Positions 1-7,801 of a DNA stretch of 10,594 nucleotides are shown here, piece by piece. This stretch comes from Geopsychrobacter sp. (GTDB lineage Bacteria > Desulfobacterota > Desulfuromonadia > Desulfuromonadales > Geopsychrobacteraceae). The DNA lies in assembly GCA_030620915.1 (NCBI GenBank), contig JAUXIR010000025.1, positions 1 to 10,594 of the forward strand, written 5' to 3'. A model generated the notes under the pieces. The model was not told where the DNA came from, did not search any database, and saw nothing but the letters and a program-made list of their open reading frames with translations. Numbering within the stretch: position 1 is the first letter of the stretch; each line of letters opens with the position of its first letter. Made by a program: the position numbers and the translations under genes.

Positions 1-600
1 CTGCCTGGTGGTGGTGATGAATATGTGCTTAATATCCTCAAAAGATCCAAGGTGCCGGTCGTGCTGGTCATCAACAAGATCGATCTGGTCGATCCACCAC
101 GGCTGCTGAGGTTGATAGAGGCCTTCTCATTGAAGCATCAGTTTCACGCCGTCGTCCCTCTTTCGGCCAAGACCGGTAACGGGGTCGATTTGCTGCTGAA
201 AGAGATCGAGCCTTTTTTGAGCGAAGGGCCAAGATATTTCCCCGAGGATATGATCACTGATCTCCCCGAGCGATTTATCGTTGCCGAGATGGTCCGTGAA
301 AAGATTATGCGTCGCACTCGCGAAGAGATTCCTTACGGGGTCGCGGTGCAGATTGAGACCTTCACCGAAAAACCCGAAAAGAACCTTGTGGTTATTCAGG
401 CAATGATCCATGTTGAACGTGAGAGCCACAAGCGTATTCTGGTTGGACATCGAGGACAGATGATTCGTGATCTTGGCAAGGATGCGCGTAAAGAGATTGA
501 ACGTTTTCTTGGCACCAGGGTTTACCTGGAACTGTTTGTCCGGGTCGATGAAAACTGGAGCCAGAGCGATAGAATGTTGCGCGAACTGGGCTATGAATGA
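1..600 (+). CDS. era: GTPase Era, C-terminal part (5' end outside window)
   Basis: Essential Ras-like GTPase that binds the 3' end of 16S rRNA and helps 30S subunit maturation. The reading frame is open from base 1, so the gene starts upstream; 199 residues are present out of the roughly 300 usual for Era. The G1, G2 and G3 motifs lie outside the window. The G4 motif NKID is encoded at 73-84 and the G5 motif SAK at 163-171. The C-terminal KH domain is complete, with its GHRG loop at 445-456 followed by the typical Era ending (LFVRVDENWS, then LRELGY). The stop is TGA at 598-600. The next gene, der, begins 99 bases on, an arrangement I recall from Geobacter-type genomes. Nothing abnormal is seen apart from the truncation by the window edge. 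Confidence 0.97.
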   Translation: MPGGGDEYVLNILKRSKVPVVLVINKIDLVDPPRLLRLIEAFSLKHQFHAVVPLSAKTGNGVDLLLKEIEPFLSEGPRYFPEDMITDLPERFIVAEMVREKIMRRTREEIPYGVAVQIETFTEKPEKNLVVIQAMIHVERESHKRILVGHRGQMIRDLGKDARKEIERFLGTRVYLELFVRVDENWSQSDRMLRELGYE

Positions 601-699
601 TGGCGTCGCAAAAAAAAGTCCGACCTACGGCCTTGCAGGACGAAATTTTTGCTTAGCCATCTTATTCAAACTTAAAGAAATAAAGGACGTTATTCTCTG

Positions 700-2013
700 A
701 TGCTCCCTGTTGTTGCGATCGTCGGTCGACCCAATGTCGGCAAATCGACCCTGTTTAATCGAATTATCGGCCAGCGTAAGGCGATTGTCGAAGATTTCGC
801 CGGGGTCACTCGTGACCGTAATTACGCCGAGGTCTCCCGCTACAGCAAACCTTTTTTGCTGATCGATACCGGTGGCTTTGAGCCTGCCAGCACTGACCGT
901 CTGCTAACGCAGATGCGTGAACAGTCACAACTGGCGATTGAAGAGGCCGACATTGTTATTCTGCTGATGGATGTTCGTGACGGATTGACTCCCTCGGATA
1001 TCGAAGTCGCTCAGATGCTGCGTAAGGTCCAGAAGCCGGTGTTCTTTGTTGTTAATAAGGTCGATGGAGATAAGCAGGAGAATGACGTCCCCGACTTTTA
1101 CTCGCTGGGCGTTGAGCGGATCTATTCCCTCTCCTCGGCTCACGGGCGCGGAGTCGGCGAGCTGATCGACGATATGCTCGAACTGATGCCTCAGGTGGAG
1201 CAACCCGAAGCCGAGGGTGAGGTCCGGATGGCCATTATCGGTCGGCCTAACGTTGGCAAGTCTTCACTGGTGAATCGTCTGCTTGGCTTCGAGCGGGTGG
1301 TGGCCAATCCGACGGCCGGGACGACGCGTGACAGTGTCGATACCCCCTTCGACTATAAGGGGCAGCGTTATGTTTTGATCGATACGGCCGGAATCAGGCG
1401 TAAGGGCAAGGTCAGCCAGACCCTTGAGAAATACAGCGCCATTCAGGCACTCAAGGCGATGGATCGGGCCCATGTCGTTTTGATGATCATCGATGCCGAA
1501 GAAGGTGTCACCGATCAGGACCTTTCGGTCGCCGGCTATGCATACGAGCGTGGACGGGCCTTGATTCTGGTGGTCAATAAATGGGATCTGCCAGAAAAAG
1601 ATACGCACAGCATGAAGCGTTATATTGAAGAGGTTCGTCGTCGTTTTAAGTATCTTCCTTTTGCCCCGGTCCTGTTTGTTTCTGCATTAACCGGACAACG
1701 GATTGATAAGATCATGCCCTGTGTATCACGTGTTTTTGGTGAGTTTAATCGAAAGATCACCACCTCGGCTCTCAACTCAATATTGGCAGAGACCGTGGTC
1801 CGTCATCCACCGCCACTGGCCAAGGGGCGGAGGATCAAGCTTTTTTATGCCACCCAGACGACGGTGCGACCCCCTACTTTTACGATTTTCACCAATAGCC
1901 CTGAGGATATCCACTTCTCATATGAACGCTACTTGCAGAATTCCCTGCGCGAGGCATTCGGCTATGAAGGTGTGCCTATCCGCCTGAAGTTCCGTGGCCG
2001 CGACAAGGGATGA
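700..2013 (+). CDS. der: Ribosome biogenesis GTPase Der (EngA)
   Basis: Cytoplasmic GTPase with two tandem G domains and a C-terminal KH-like domain, needed for 50S subunit assembly. At 437 residues it has the normal family length. G domain 1: GRPNVGKS at residues 9-16, DTGG at 56-59, NKVD at 119-122. G domain 2: GRPNVGKS at 181-188, DTAG at 228-231, NKWD at 293-296. The KH-like domain covers about 350-437 and ends in a basic tail (KFRGRDKG). The ATG at 700 gives the canonical Der N-terminus (MLPVVAIVG), and an AAAGGA Shine-Dalgarno sequence lies at 682-687. It follows era by 99 bases, and the next gene starts 102 bases after its stop. All nucleotide-binding motifs are intact, so the protein should be functional. 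Confidence 0.98.
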   Translation: MLPVVAIVGRPNVGKSTLFNRIIGQRKAIVEDFAGVTRDRNYAEVSRYSKPFLLIDTGGFEPASTDRLLTQMREQSQLAIEEADIVILLMDVRDGLTPSDIEVAQMLRKVQKPVFFVVNKVDGDKQENDVPDFYSLGVERIYSLSSAHGRGVGELIDDMLELMPQVEQPEAEGEVRMAIIGRPNVGKSSLVNRLLGFERVVANPTAGTTRDSVDTPFDYKGQRYVLIDTAGIRRKGKVSQTLEKYSAIQALKAMDRAHVVLMIIDAEEGVTDQDLSVAGYAYERGRALILVVNKWDLPEKDTHSMKRYIEEVRRRFKYLPFAPVLFVSALTGQRIDKIMPCVSRVFGEFNRKITTSALNSILAETVVRHPPPLAKGRRIKLFYATQTTVRPPTFTIFTNSPEDIHFSYERYLQNSLREAFGYEGVPIRLKFRGRDKG

Positions 2014-2100
2014 GAGCAAAATAATAATCTTTACTGCTGGTCGCATCTTCGCTATTTTAGGTTAATCTTATCAACGGGTTTTGCACGTTTGACTTGAACC

Positions 2101-2105
2101 GAGGG
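2101..2105 (+). promoter_or_regulatory. Ribosome binding site of the PATAN-REC gene
   Basis: GAGGG placed 10 bases before the ATG at 2116. It supports this start, which also yields the standard PATAN N-terminus. Confidence 0.7.
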
Positions 2106-2115
2106 TAATAGTTCA

Positions 2116-3750
2116 ATGAGTTTGGTCGGTAACCTTGAGGATCTGGGTCTTGGCGATATCCTGCAAATTGTCAGTCTCAGTCAAAAATCAGGAGTTCTCT
2201 TGTTGGCTAGCGGTCAGCGAGAGGGAACCATAGTTTTCATCGACGGCCGGGTTGTGCAAGCCGTTTCCAGCCAGTTCAAAGCCACCATGGGCGACATCCT
2301 GCTCAAGTATAAGCTGCTGAGCCCGGAGACTCTCGACCGGGCAGTTGTCGAGCAGAAAAGGGGCGGTCATAGCTCCTTGAGTTCACTTCTTGTTTCAAAC
2401 TACAAAATTTCCGCCGAAAAAATTCAAGCGATCATCAAGGCACAGATTGAGCGGGCTGTTTACAGCTTCTTCAGTTGGGAAGAGGGGACTTTCGATTTTC
2501 AACTTGCTGAGCAAGGGACGACAGTTCCGTCGCGATTCAATTCACAGGGTTTCTTGCTTGAGCAGGGGTTGAATCCGCAATGGTTGGTGGCTGAAGCTAG
2601 ACGCCTTGTTGCTGAGGGCCGCTTGGTCTCGGCGGATATGGATGAGGTTTTAGGGGACGATTTTCCGCTCGGAGAGCTCCCTTGTGCCGACAGTTCATCT
2701 CCTTCAGCAGATTCAATTGAGAGCGGGCCACTCTTTATTATTGATGATGATGGTCCGACACGCACCGTACTTAAAAAAGCCTTCCTGAGGGCTGGGTTTG
2801 AGGTTGAGGTCTTTGCTCTGACCTCTGCGCTGATAAGCGCATGTAGTGAAAGGGTTAAGCAGGGGCAACGCCCCGCACTCTTGATCGACCTGATTATGCC
2901 TCGACTCGATGGCCATGGAATTCTGGGTGGTCTTGAAGTCCTGGAGATTGTTGCCGACAAATATCCTGATTTGCCGTTGATGTTGATGACCGATCATCCC
3001 AATGCCGAGGCAGAACGAAGAGCGAAGGAACTTGGCGGGATCGCGGTGCTGTGCAAACCGAAAAAGATTGAAATTCGTGAGGAGCGTGGTGTCGAAGCAC
3101 TCAAGAATCTGTTGCTTGAAGTTGCTCGCTATGTGACTCCAGGTGGCGATAGGTCGCGTCGAGAGTCGGAAACGCATGATATCGGTAAGGATTTGGTTGA
3201 TGAATTTGATGCCACGCAGCAGCGGGCTGAGCCCCAGATGGAGGGCTCTCCCGGACTTTATCTGCTGAAAGGGATGCTGCAGGAGTTAGCCAATCCGTTG
3301 TTGAGTGGCGGTGTCATTCTGTTGATCCTGCGTTTTGCCAGTGAACTTTTGAGCCGTGCGGTTATCTTTGATGTCAAAGATAACGAAATTATCGGTATTG
3401 GCCAGTTTGGATTAGACGCTACGACCGAAAATGCCGACCGAATGGTGCGCAAATTACGCCTTAATGTCGACCCTGATTCACTGTTTGCACAGGTCCTGCA
3501 ACAAAAGAGGGCAATTAAGGGGGTACTTGGGCCCTGTGCCTCGGATAGAAAGTTGCTGTCTTGCCTCGGAGGAGCTGAACCCTCCGAAATATTTATTGGT
3601 CCATTGGTCAGCAAAGGGAAGGTTGTGGCTATTCTCTATGGTGACAATCTCTCAGAATCGAAACCTGTTGGTAATGTCGAAGCTTTTGAGGTTTTCCTTT
3701 CCCAGGCCGGAATGGCCATGGAAAGAGTCCTGCTTGAGAGAGGTGTTTAG
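2116..3750 (+). CDS. PATAN (DUF4388)-receiver-GAF-like response regulator
   Basis: A 544-residue cytoplasmic protein with three regions and no membrane segment. Residues 1-130 match the PATAN/DUF4388 domain (start MSLVGNLEDLGLGDILQIVS, then GTIVFIDG and a helical part ending SWEEGTFDF). This domain is known in deltaproteobacterial and cyanobacterial regulators and is thought to mediate protein interactions. Residues 204-340 are a receiver with all key residues: acidic D210-D212, phospho-acceptor D258 in LLIDLIMP, T292 and K314 followed by proline. Its alpha-3 region appears longer than usual (GHGILGGLEVLEIVADKYP). Residues 380-544 resemble a GAF fold (AVIFDV, IFIGPLVSKGKVVAILYGD); this part is the least certain. 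The start is set by GAGGG at 2101-2105. It lies 62 bases before cheY, so it probably receives phosphate from the adjacent CheA. That role, and any output, are inferred. A perfect palindrome lies inside the gene at 3361-3384. Confidence 0.88.
   Translation: MSLVGNLEDLGLGDILQIVSLSQKSGVLLLASGQREGTIVFIDGRVVQAVSSQFKATMGDILLKYKLLSPETLDRAVVEQKRGGHSSLSSLLVSNYKISAEKIQAIIKAQIERAVYSFFSWEEGTFDFQLAEQGTTVPSRFNSQGFLLEQGLNPQWLVAEARRLVAEGRLVSADMDEVLGDDFPLGELPCADSSSPSADSIESGPLFIIDDDGPTRTVLKKAFLRAGFEVEVFALTSALISACSERVKQGQRPALLIDLIMPRLDGHGILGGLEVLEIVADKYPDLPLMLMTDHPNAEAERRAKELGGIAVLCKPKKIEIREERGVEALKNLLLEVARYVTPGGDRSRRESETHDIGKDLVDEFDATQQRAEPQMEGSPGLYLLKGMLQELANPLLSGGVILLILRFASELLSRAVIFDVKDNEIIGIGQFGLDATTENADRMVRKLRLNVDPDSLFAQVLQQKRAIKGVLGPCASDRKLLSCLGGAEPSEIFIGPLVSKGKVVAILYGDNLSESKPVGNVEAFEVFLSQAGMAMERVLLERGV
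3361..3384. repeat. Perfect 24-bp palindrome inside the PATAN-REC-GAF gene
   Basis: Arms GTTATCTTTGA (3361-3371) and TCAAAGATAAC (3374-3384) are exact reverse complements around the two bases TG. It encodes VIFDVKDN in the GAF-like part. The two-base centre is too tight for a good RNA hairpin, so it looks more like a dimeric-protein binding site or a chance result of the codons. A second, shorter inverted repeat reuses the right arm: GATAA at 3379-3383 with TTATC at 3389-3393. Confidence 0.7.
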
Positions 3751-3800
3751 TATTTGCTGATGAGTGTAAATTGCCGCCTGTTATGGAATCTATCTGCTAC

Positions 3801-3805
3801 AGGAG
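3801..3805 (+). promoter_or_regulatory. Ribosome binding site deciding a TTG start for cheY
   Basis: A strong AGGAG lies 7 bases before the TTG at 3813. No in-frame ATG or GTG gives a complete receiver, so this site fixes the unusual start codon. Confidence 0.8.
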
Positions 3806-3812
3806 TTAAATC

Positions 3813-4178
3813 TTGAAGAAAATTCTGGTGACAGAAGATTCTGCCGCGATGCGGGGCCTGATTGTCTCTACACTCGAAGCGATGGGGAACTGTGAGGTTG
3901 TTGAGGCCTGTAATGGCTTTGAGGCCCTGCGTATGCTGCCCAGAGAAAAGGTTGATCTGATCATCACCGACATTAACATGCCTGATATTAATGGCCTGGA
4001 ATTGGTCAACTTTTGTCGGAGTCATACCCTCTATGAGCAGACTCCTGTGATCATTATCAGTACCGAAGGAAGCGAACGGGACCGAGAGAAGGGTTTGGCG
4101 CTTGGTGCTGATGCTTACCTGATTAAGCCTTTTCGACCTGAAGAATTACAGCAACTTGTCATTAAGCTGCTTCACTGA
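3813..4178 (+). CDS. cheY: CheY-type single-domain response regulator (TTG start)
   Basis: Stand-alone receiver of 121 residues, the usual CheY length, with no output domain. It would accept phosphate from the CheA encoded 12 bases downstream. Key residues are all present: acidic E8-D9, phospho-acceptor D53 in DLIITDINMPD, S83 at the threonine/serine switch position (VIIIST), and K105 in LIKPF. The start is TTG, supported by AGGAG at 3801-3805 with 7-base spacing and by the canonical KKILVTED N-terminus directly after it. Whether it is a motor-binding CheY or a signal for another output cannot be told from the sequence. The closeness to cheA (gap 4179-4190) indicates co-transcription. Confidence 0.93.
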   Translation: MKKILVTEDSAAMRGLIVSTLEAMGNCEVVEACNGFEALRMLPREKVDLIITDINMPDINGLELVNFCRSHTLYEQTPVIIISTEGSERDREKGLALGADAYLIKPFRPEELQQLVIKLLH

Positions 4179-4190
4179 TCGGGAGCAGTT

Positions 4191-6218
4191 ATGGGACCAC
4201 AGCAGGCAGTCGATGAATTTCTCGCCGAAGCGGAGGAGCTACTCGAAAAATTGAGTCAGGACCTGGCTGAACTTGGTGAGGGGATTGAGAACGGTGATGT
4301 TAATCCTGATCTGCTAAATGGTATTTTCCGTGACGCCCATTCGATGAAGGGGTTGTCAGGGATGTTCGGCTTTAATGATATTGCTGAACTTGCCCACCAT
4401 CTTGAGACTCTGCTCGACAAACTGCGTCTCGGCAAGGTCTCATTAAGCGGAATCCTTCTCGACCTTCTGTTTGAAACAATTGAGGGGGTCGGGTTGATGG
4501 TCCGTGGTAAGGCCGGTGATCCGGATTACACCATCGATATCACCCCTTACGTTCAGCGCATCGAAAACCTGCTGGCTGGGCCAGATGACAGCGCAATGGT
4601 TTCACTCGAAACCCTCAATCTTGACCCTTCGTTACTCAATGTCCTGACAGAATATGAAGAACACCGGCTGCAGGAAAATCTGTCTCAAGGAAGACTCTTG
4701 CTGCTTGCCAGTATCGCATTCCCACTCGATAGTTTTGATACCGATCTTTCGGATGTTATCAGTGACCTCAAACAGGTCGGGGAAGTTGTCAGCACCTTGC
4801 CGGGAGCAGCAAACGATGATCCGACCCGTTTGGCGTTTCGAATCCTTTTCTCCTCTAATCTTCCGCTTGAAAAGCTGTCGGGTCGCCCCAATTTAAGCGA
4901 TTGCTGTTTTGACATAATTTCTGAATCCAAGGCTGTTACCCGCGCGCCTGAAGTTCTTGTGCCTGAGAAATCTGCGGGCCGGATGCCACCGCCGCAACCG
5001 GCAAGCGAAGACACTTCCTTGCGTTCAGTCAGTCATTCGGTTCGGGTTGATGTCGGCAAGCTTGATATCCTGATGAATATCGTCGGTGAGCTCGGCCTGG
5101 TGAAAGGGAGTATTGCACAGGTCGCGACAGACCTGTCGGATGCGGGACTTTCGCAGTCACGTGATCTGGCAAAGGCAGTTCATTCGCTTGAACGCCGCCT
5201 CTCTGAGTTGCAGAAGGCGGTTATGGATGTACGGATGGTGCCGGTGCGCCAGCTGTTCGACAAGATGGGGCGCATCGTTCGGCGCATGGCCCAGGAGCTG
5301 GGGAAAAAAGTTGAGTTGAAAACATTCGGTTCTGAAACAGAGTTCGACAAATTGATTGCCGAAGAGTTGGCAGATCCCTTGATGCATATTATTCGCAATG
5401 CTCTCGATCATGGGATCGAATTTCCTTCAGAGCGTCTGACGACTGAGAAACCGGAAATAGGCAGTATCGAACTACGTGCAACCCAACGCGGCAATCACGT
5501 GGTGCTTGAAATATCGGATGATGGCAAAGGGATCGATTCGGAGGTGTTGCGACGCAAGGGAATCGAAAAAGGTTTGATCGCCCCCGAGGCGCAACTATCA
5601 CGTCAGGATTTGTTCGGGCTGCTCTTCCAACCCGGTTTTTCAACGCGTGACGAAGTCAGTGAATTTTCGGGCCGCGGGGTCGGGATGGATGTTGTGAAAA
5701 ACAATATCTCCGCTCTGTCCGGCATTATCGATATCGATAGCACTTTTGGGCAGGGGACAAAGATCAGCCTGACGTTGCCGATCACCCTGGCGATCATCAA
5801 GGCCCTGGTTGTACAAATTCAAGGCCGAGATTACGCAATTCCACTGACGTCAGTGCTGGAAACTCTGATGCTCGAGCCGGGCATGATTCAGACCATAGAG
5901 GGGCAAGAGGTGATTGAACTTCGTCGTCAGACCTTACCTCTGTTGCGTTTGAACCGATTATTCTGCCTGGATGAGAAGACAACTTCACTTGGCGAGTTCG
6001 TTGTTGTGGCCGGGTTTGCCGGACGCCGGATCGGCATTGTTGTGGAAGAACTACGTGGTCAGCAAGATGTTGTTATCAAGTCCCTGGGGCGGGCCCTCTC
6101 TTTTGTGAAGGGGATAGCCGGTGCTGCTGATCTCGGAAATCAGAAGACGGTTCTGGTGCTTGATGTCAGCAGTCTGATCACCGATTCGTTGCGGGGGGAT
6201 GTCAGCCCGCATGTATAG
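4191..6218 (+). CDS. cheA: Chemotaxis histidine kinase CheA
   Basis: Cytoplasmic kinase of the chemosensory core; it autophosphorylates on a P1 histidine and passes the phosphate to CheY-type receivers. The protein has 675 residues. P1/Hpt is residues 1-125 with phosphorylatable H50 in DAHSMKG. Residues about 140-245 look like a P2-type regulator-binding domain (GEVVSTLP, then an FRILFSS-like strand). A linker rich in Pro/Ser spans about 246-280. P3, the dimerisation domain, is about 284-372. The P4 ATPase has its N box at 399-410 (HIIRNALDHGIE), G1 at 443-448 (DDGKGI), F box around 478-492 and G2 at 494-500 (GRGVGMD). P5, the CheW-like domain, is about 533-665. All catalytic motifs are intact. 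The ATG at 4191 follows GGGAG at 4181-4185. There is no fused receiver, consistent with separate CheY genes on both sides. Its 3' end overlaps the ATPase gene by 8 bases. Confidence 0.97.
   Translation: MGPQQAVDEFLAEAEELLEKLSQDLAELGEGIENGDVNPDLLNGIFRDAHSMKGLSGMFGFNDIAELAHHLETLLDKLRLGKVSLSGILLDLLFETIEGVGLMVRGKAGDPDYTIDITPYVQRIENLLAGPDDSAMVSLETLNLDPSLLNVLTEYEEHRLQENLSQGRLLLLASIAFPLDSFDTDLSDVISDLKQVGEVVSTLPGAANDDPTRLAFRILFSSNLPLEKLSGRPNLSDCCFDIISESKAVTRAPEVLVPEKSAGRMPPPQPASEDTSLRSVSHSVRVDVGKLDILMNIVGELGLVKGSIAQVATDLSDAGLSQSRDLAKAVHSLERRLSELQKAVMDVRMVPVRQLFDKMGRIVRRMAQELGKKVELKTFGSETEFDKLIAEELADPLMHIIRNALDHGIEFPSERLTTEKPEIGSIELRATQRGNHVVLEISDDGKGIDSEVLRRKGIEKGLIAPEAQLSRQDLFGLLFQPGFSTRDEVSEFSGRGVGMDVVKNNISALSGIIDIDSTFGQGTKISLTLPITLAIIKALVVQIQGRDYAIPLTSVLETLMLEPGMIQTIEGQEVIELRRQTLPLLRLNRLFCLDEKTTSLGEFVVVAGFAGRRIGIVVEELRGQQDVVIKSLGRALSFVKGIAGAADLGNQKTVLVLDVSSLITDSLRGDVSPHV
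6193..6198 (+). promoter_or_regulatory. Ribosome binding site inside the cheA 3' end
   Basis: A GGGGGG run lies 12 bases before the ATG at 6211. It favours 6211 over the in-frame ATG at 6199, which would have almost no spacer. Confidence 0.45.
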
Positions 6219-7014
6219 GGAATTCTTCAAGCTTAGAGAGCGACCTTTCAGTAAGACGCCAGATCCGCTCTATCTCTACCAGTCGAGTAGCCACAGAGAG
6301 GCTCTTGCGCGTCTGTTGCACGCCGTTGAAGAACGTGAAATGATCCTTCTGACGGGTGATATCGGCTGTGGAAAGACGACTCTTTCTCGCGCATTGATCG
6401 ATGAACTTGGTGAGACTGCCAAGGTTGCACTTCTGACCAACCCGCGCCTTTCGCCGCTTGAGTTTCTTTACAGCCTTGCAATGAACTTTGGCATAGCCGA
6501 GCCCGCAACGGATCGGATCGGTTTGCTTGAGCAAATCGAACAAACTCTCTATGGCCTGTTCCAGAAGAGCCGTATTCCGGTCCTGATTATTGATGAAGCA
6601 CACCTAATTCCGCATCGCGACACCTTTGAAGAAATTCGACTGTTGACCAATTTCCAACTCGATGACGGCAATCTGTTATCCGTTATTTTTCTGGGACAAC
6701 CGGAATTGCGGCAACGCCTGTCCCACCCGGCTTATGAGCCCTTGCGGCAACGGATAGGGTTACAGTTTAATGTCGGCCCGCTCAGCCAGAAAGAGACCGC
6801 TGCTTACTTACGGCACAGGATTCGTTGTGCTGGAGGGACCGATGATATCTTTTTGGATGATGCGGTGGCAGAGCTATATCGATTCTCCGGGGGGGTGCCG
6901 CGTCGGATCAATCAGGCGGCGTCCTTGGCGTTGCTGGAGGCCTTTGGCAGAGAGCAGCCCCAAATTGATCTGCGCATAGTTGCCGAAGTGGTTACTGAAT
7001 TGACTGGGATATGA
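6211..7014 (+). CDS. ExeA/GspA-family AAA+ ATPase
   Basis: Predicted ATPase of 267 residues. The N-terminus MYREFFKLRERPFS followed by TPDP is diagnostic of the ExeA/GspA/MshM family, which energises assembly of envelope machines such as type II secretion secretins or MSHA pili. Walker A is GDIGCGKTT at residues 49-57. Walker B is VLIIDEAH at 124-131. A sensor-1 region LGQPEL lies at about 161-166, the arginine-finger region LRQRI at 178-182, and the sensor-2 motif GGVPRRIN at 227-234. The protein stops after the AAA+ module and lacks the C-terminal transmembrane and peptidoglycan-binding or SPOR parts of true ExeA, so it should be cytoplasmic. An in-frame ATG at 6199 would add MSAR; I prefer 6211 because of family alignment and the G-rich ribosome site. 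It overlaps cheA by 8 bases, implying translational coupling. The link to chemosensing is by context only; it might position or remodel the array. Confidence 0.88.
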   Translation: MYREFFKLRERPFSKTPDPLYLYQSSSHREALARLLHAVEEREMILLTGDIGCGKTTLSRALIDELGETAKVALLTNPRLSPLEFLYSLAMNFGIAEPATDRIGLLEQIEQTLYGLFQKSRIPVLIIDEAHLIPHRDTFEEIRLLTNFQLDDGNLLSVIFLGQPELRQRLSHPAYEPLRQRIGLQFNVGPLSQKETAAYLRHRIRCAGGTDDIFLDDAVAELYRFSGGVPRRINQAASLALLEAFGREQPQIDLRIVAEVVTELTGI

Positions 7015-7043
7015 GTGTTTTTTATTCTATTATTAGGTTCTTC

Positions 7044-7052
7044 TGTTATAAT
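7044..7052 (+). promoter_or_regulatory. Extended -10 sigma-70 promoter candidate
   Basis: TGTTATAAT: a perfect TATAAT at 7047-7052 preceded by the TGn extension at 7044-7045. The -35 region around 7024-7029 is AT-rich but not a good TTGACA match, as is tolerated for extended -10 promoters. Transcription would start near 7058-7060, giving a leader of about 43 bases before the ATG at 7102. It lies in an 87-base gap after the ATPase gene and would give the downstream cheW genes independent expression. Confidence 0.55.
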
Positions 7053-7101
7053 CTAGCGATTAACGGGCATCTTGCTGCAACTAATAACGCTTCAGGTTGG
7101 A

Positions 7102-7773
7102 ATGATGGATCTGGCTGACATTCGAAAAAAAGCCCGGGCACAGAGGCCCAGACCGCTTGAGACTTCACCGGCGCCCGCTGCCTTAATCGCCGAATCGCAA
7201 GAGCCGGGAGATCTTCCAAGTGTGCTGCCTGATGTGGGTCGTTTCTGGAACGAGATTGGAACCGAGCAGTTTGCGACAGAGGAGGAATACTCTCAGGGGC
7301 TGACAGAGTCCGGGCGAGATAAAGAGGTCGAACAGGTCCAATGGTTGGGTTTTTATCTTGGCAAAGAAGAATACGCGCTTGATATCGAGGTGGTTTCAGA
7401 GCTGATTAAGCCGCGGGCCTTGACTGAGTTACCGCAGGTCCCTGATTATGTTTGCGGAATTATTACCTTGCGTGGCGAGGTGATTCCGGTCGTCGACCTG
7501 AAAAAACGTCTCGGGCTTGAGTCTGACGGCCATTGCGATGTTGATTTACTGCGGATTGTTGTCTGTGACGGAAAAGAGCAGCGGGTCGGTTTGTTGGTCG
7601 ATAGAATTTCACAGGTCGTTCGTCTGCCAGTTGACGAGATAGAGAAGCCGCATCTGGTGGGAGACAATCCGGCGACTGCATTTATTCAGGGAGTCGGACG
7701 CAAACAAGGTCGGATGCTGATCCAGTTATGTCCGGAGAAGGCTATAGCAATTGAAGAGGGAGTCGGGAACTGA
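7102..7773 (+). CDS. cheW: CheW-type coupling protein with N-terminal extension
   Basis: Scaffold protein that links CheA to chemoreceptors. From the ATG at 7102 it has 223 residues, longer than the roughly 150-165 of a minimal CheW. The CheW domain is residues about 78-215 (WLGFYLGKEEYALDI, then ITLRGEVIPVVDLKKRLGL at 121-139, and VGLLVDRI). Residues 1-75 are a charged, Pro/Glu-rich and probably disordered extension starting with the basic MMDLADIRKKARAQ. An upstream in-frame TTG at 7072 exists, but it would lie only about 12 bases after the predicted transcription start. AGG at 7094-7096 serves ATG 7102 or, with better spacing, ATG 7105. The gene shares the core ITLR..VIPVVDL with the second cheW in this window. 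Which receptor each serves is unknown. Confidence 0.93.
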   Translation: MMDLADIRKKARAQRPRPLETSPAPAALIAESQEPGDLPSVLPDVGRFWNEIGTEQFATEEEYSQGLTESGRDKEVEQVQWLGFYLGKEEYALDIEVVSELIKPRALTELPQVPDYVCGIITLRGEVIPVVDLKKRLGLESDGHCDVDLLRIVVCDGKEQRVGLLVDRISQVVRLPVDEIEKPHLVGDNPATAFIQGVGRKQGRMLIQLCPEKAIAIEEGVGN

Positions 7774-7801
7774 TCCCGCTTCAGTCGATAGAATACATAG
7801 A

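Noticed and set aside
609-645. Possible terminator after era: an A-run, GTCC...GGAC stem and a short T-run.
   Set aside because: The stem is only 4 base pairs with a 16-base loop, and the T-run is short; not convincing.
467-700. Open frame of 77 codons overlapping the era 3' end and reaching the der start.
   Set aside because: It lies mostly inside era in another frame, has no recognisable domain, and its composition fits a shadow frame.
2038-2054. Possible sigma-54 promoter between der and the PATAN gene (GG, 10 bases, GC spacing).
   Set aside because: The core GG-N10-GC and a few flanking bases match, but most of the -24 element (CAC after TGG) and part of the -12 element do not; too weak to annotate.
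2499-2960. Long antisense open frame (153 codons) opposite the PATAN-receiver gene.
   Set aside because: It is antisense to a well-supported conserved domain protein, with Ser/Arg-rich composition typical of a shadow frame.
5726-5739. Perfect 14-bp palindrome TATCGATATCGATA inside cheA.
   Set aside because: It arises from alternating ATC and GAT codons for an Ile-Asp run (IIDIDS), so coding repetition explains it.
6199-6210. In-frame ATG at 6199 as start of the AAA+ ATPase.
   Set aside because: Family N-terminus begins at MYREFF (6211), and the G-rich ribosome site is correctly placed only for 6211; kept as an alternative.
7030-7087. TTATTAG (7030-7036) and CTAATAA (7081-7087), 7-base inverted arms flanking the extended -10 promoter.
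   Set aside because: Short, AT-rich and 44 bases apart; expected by chance in such sequence.
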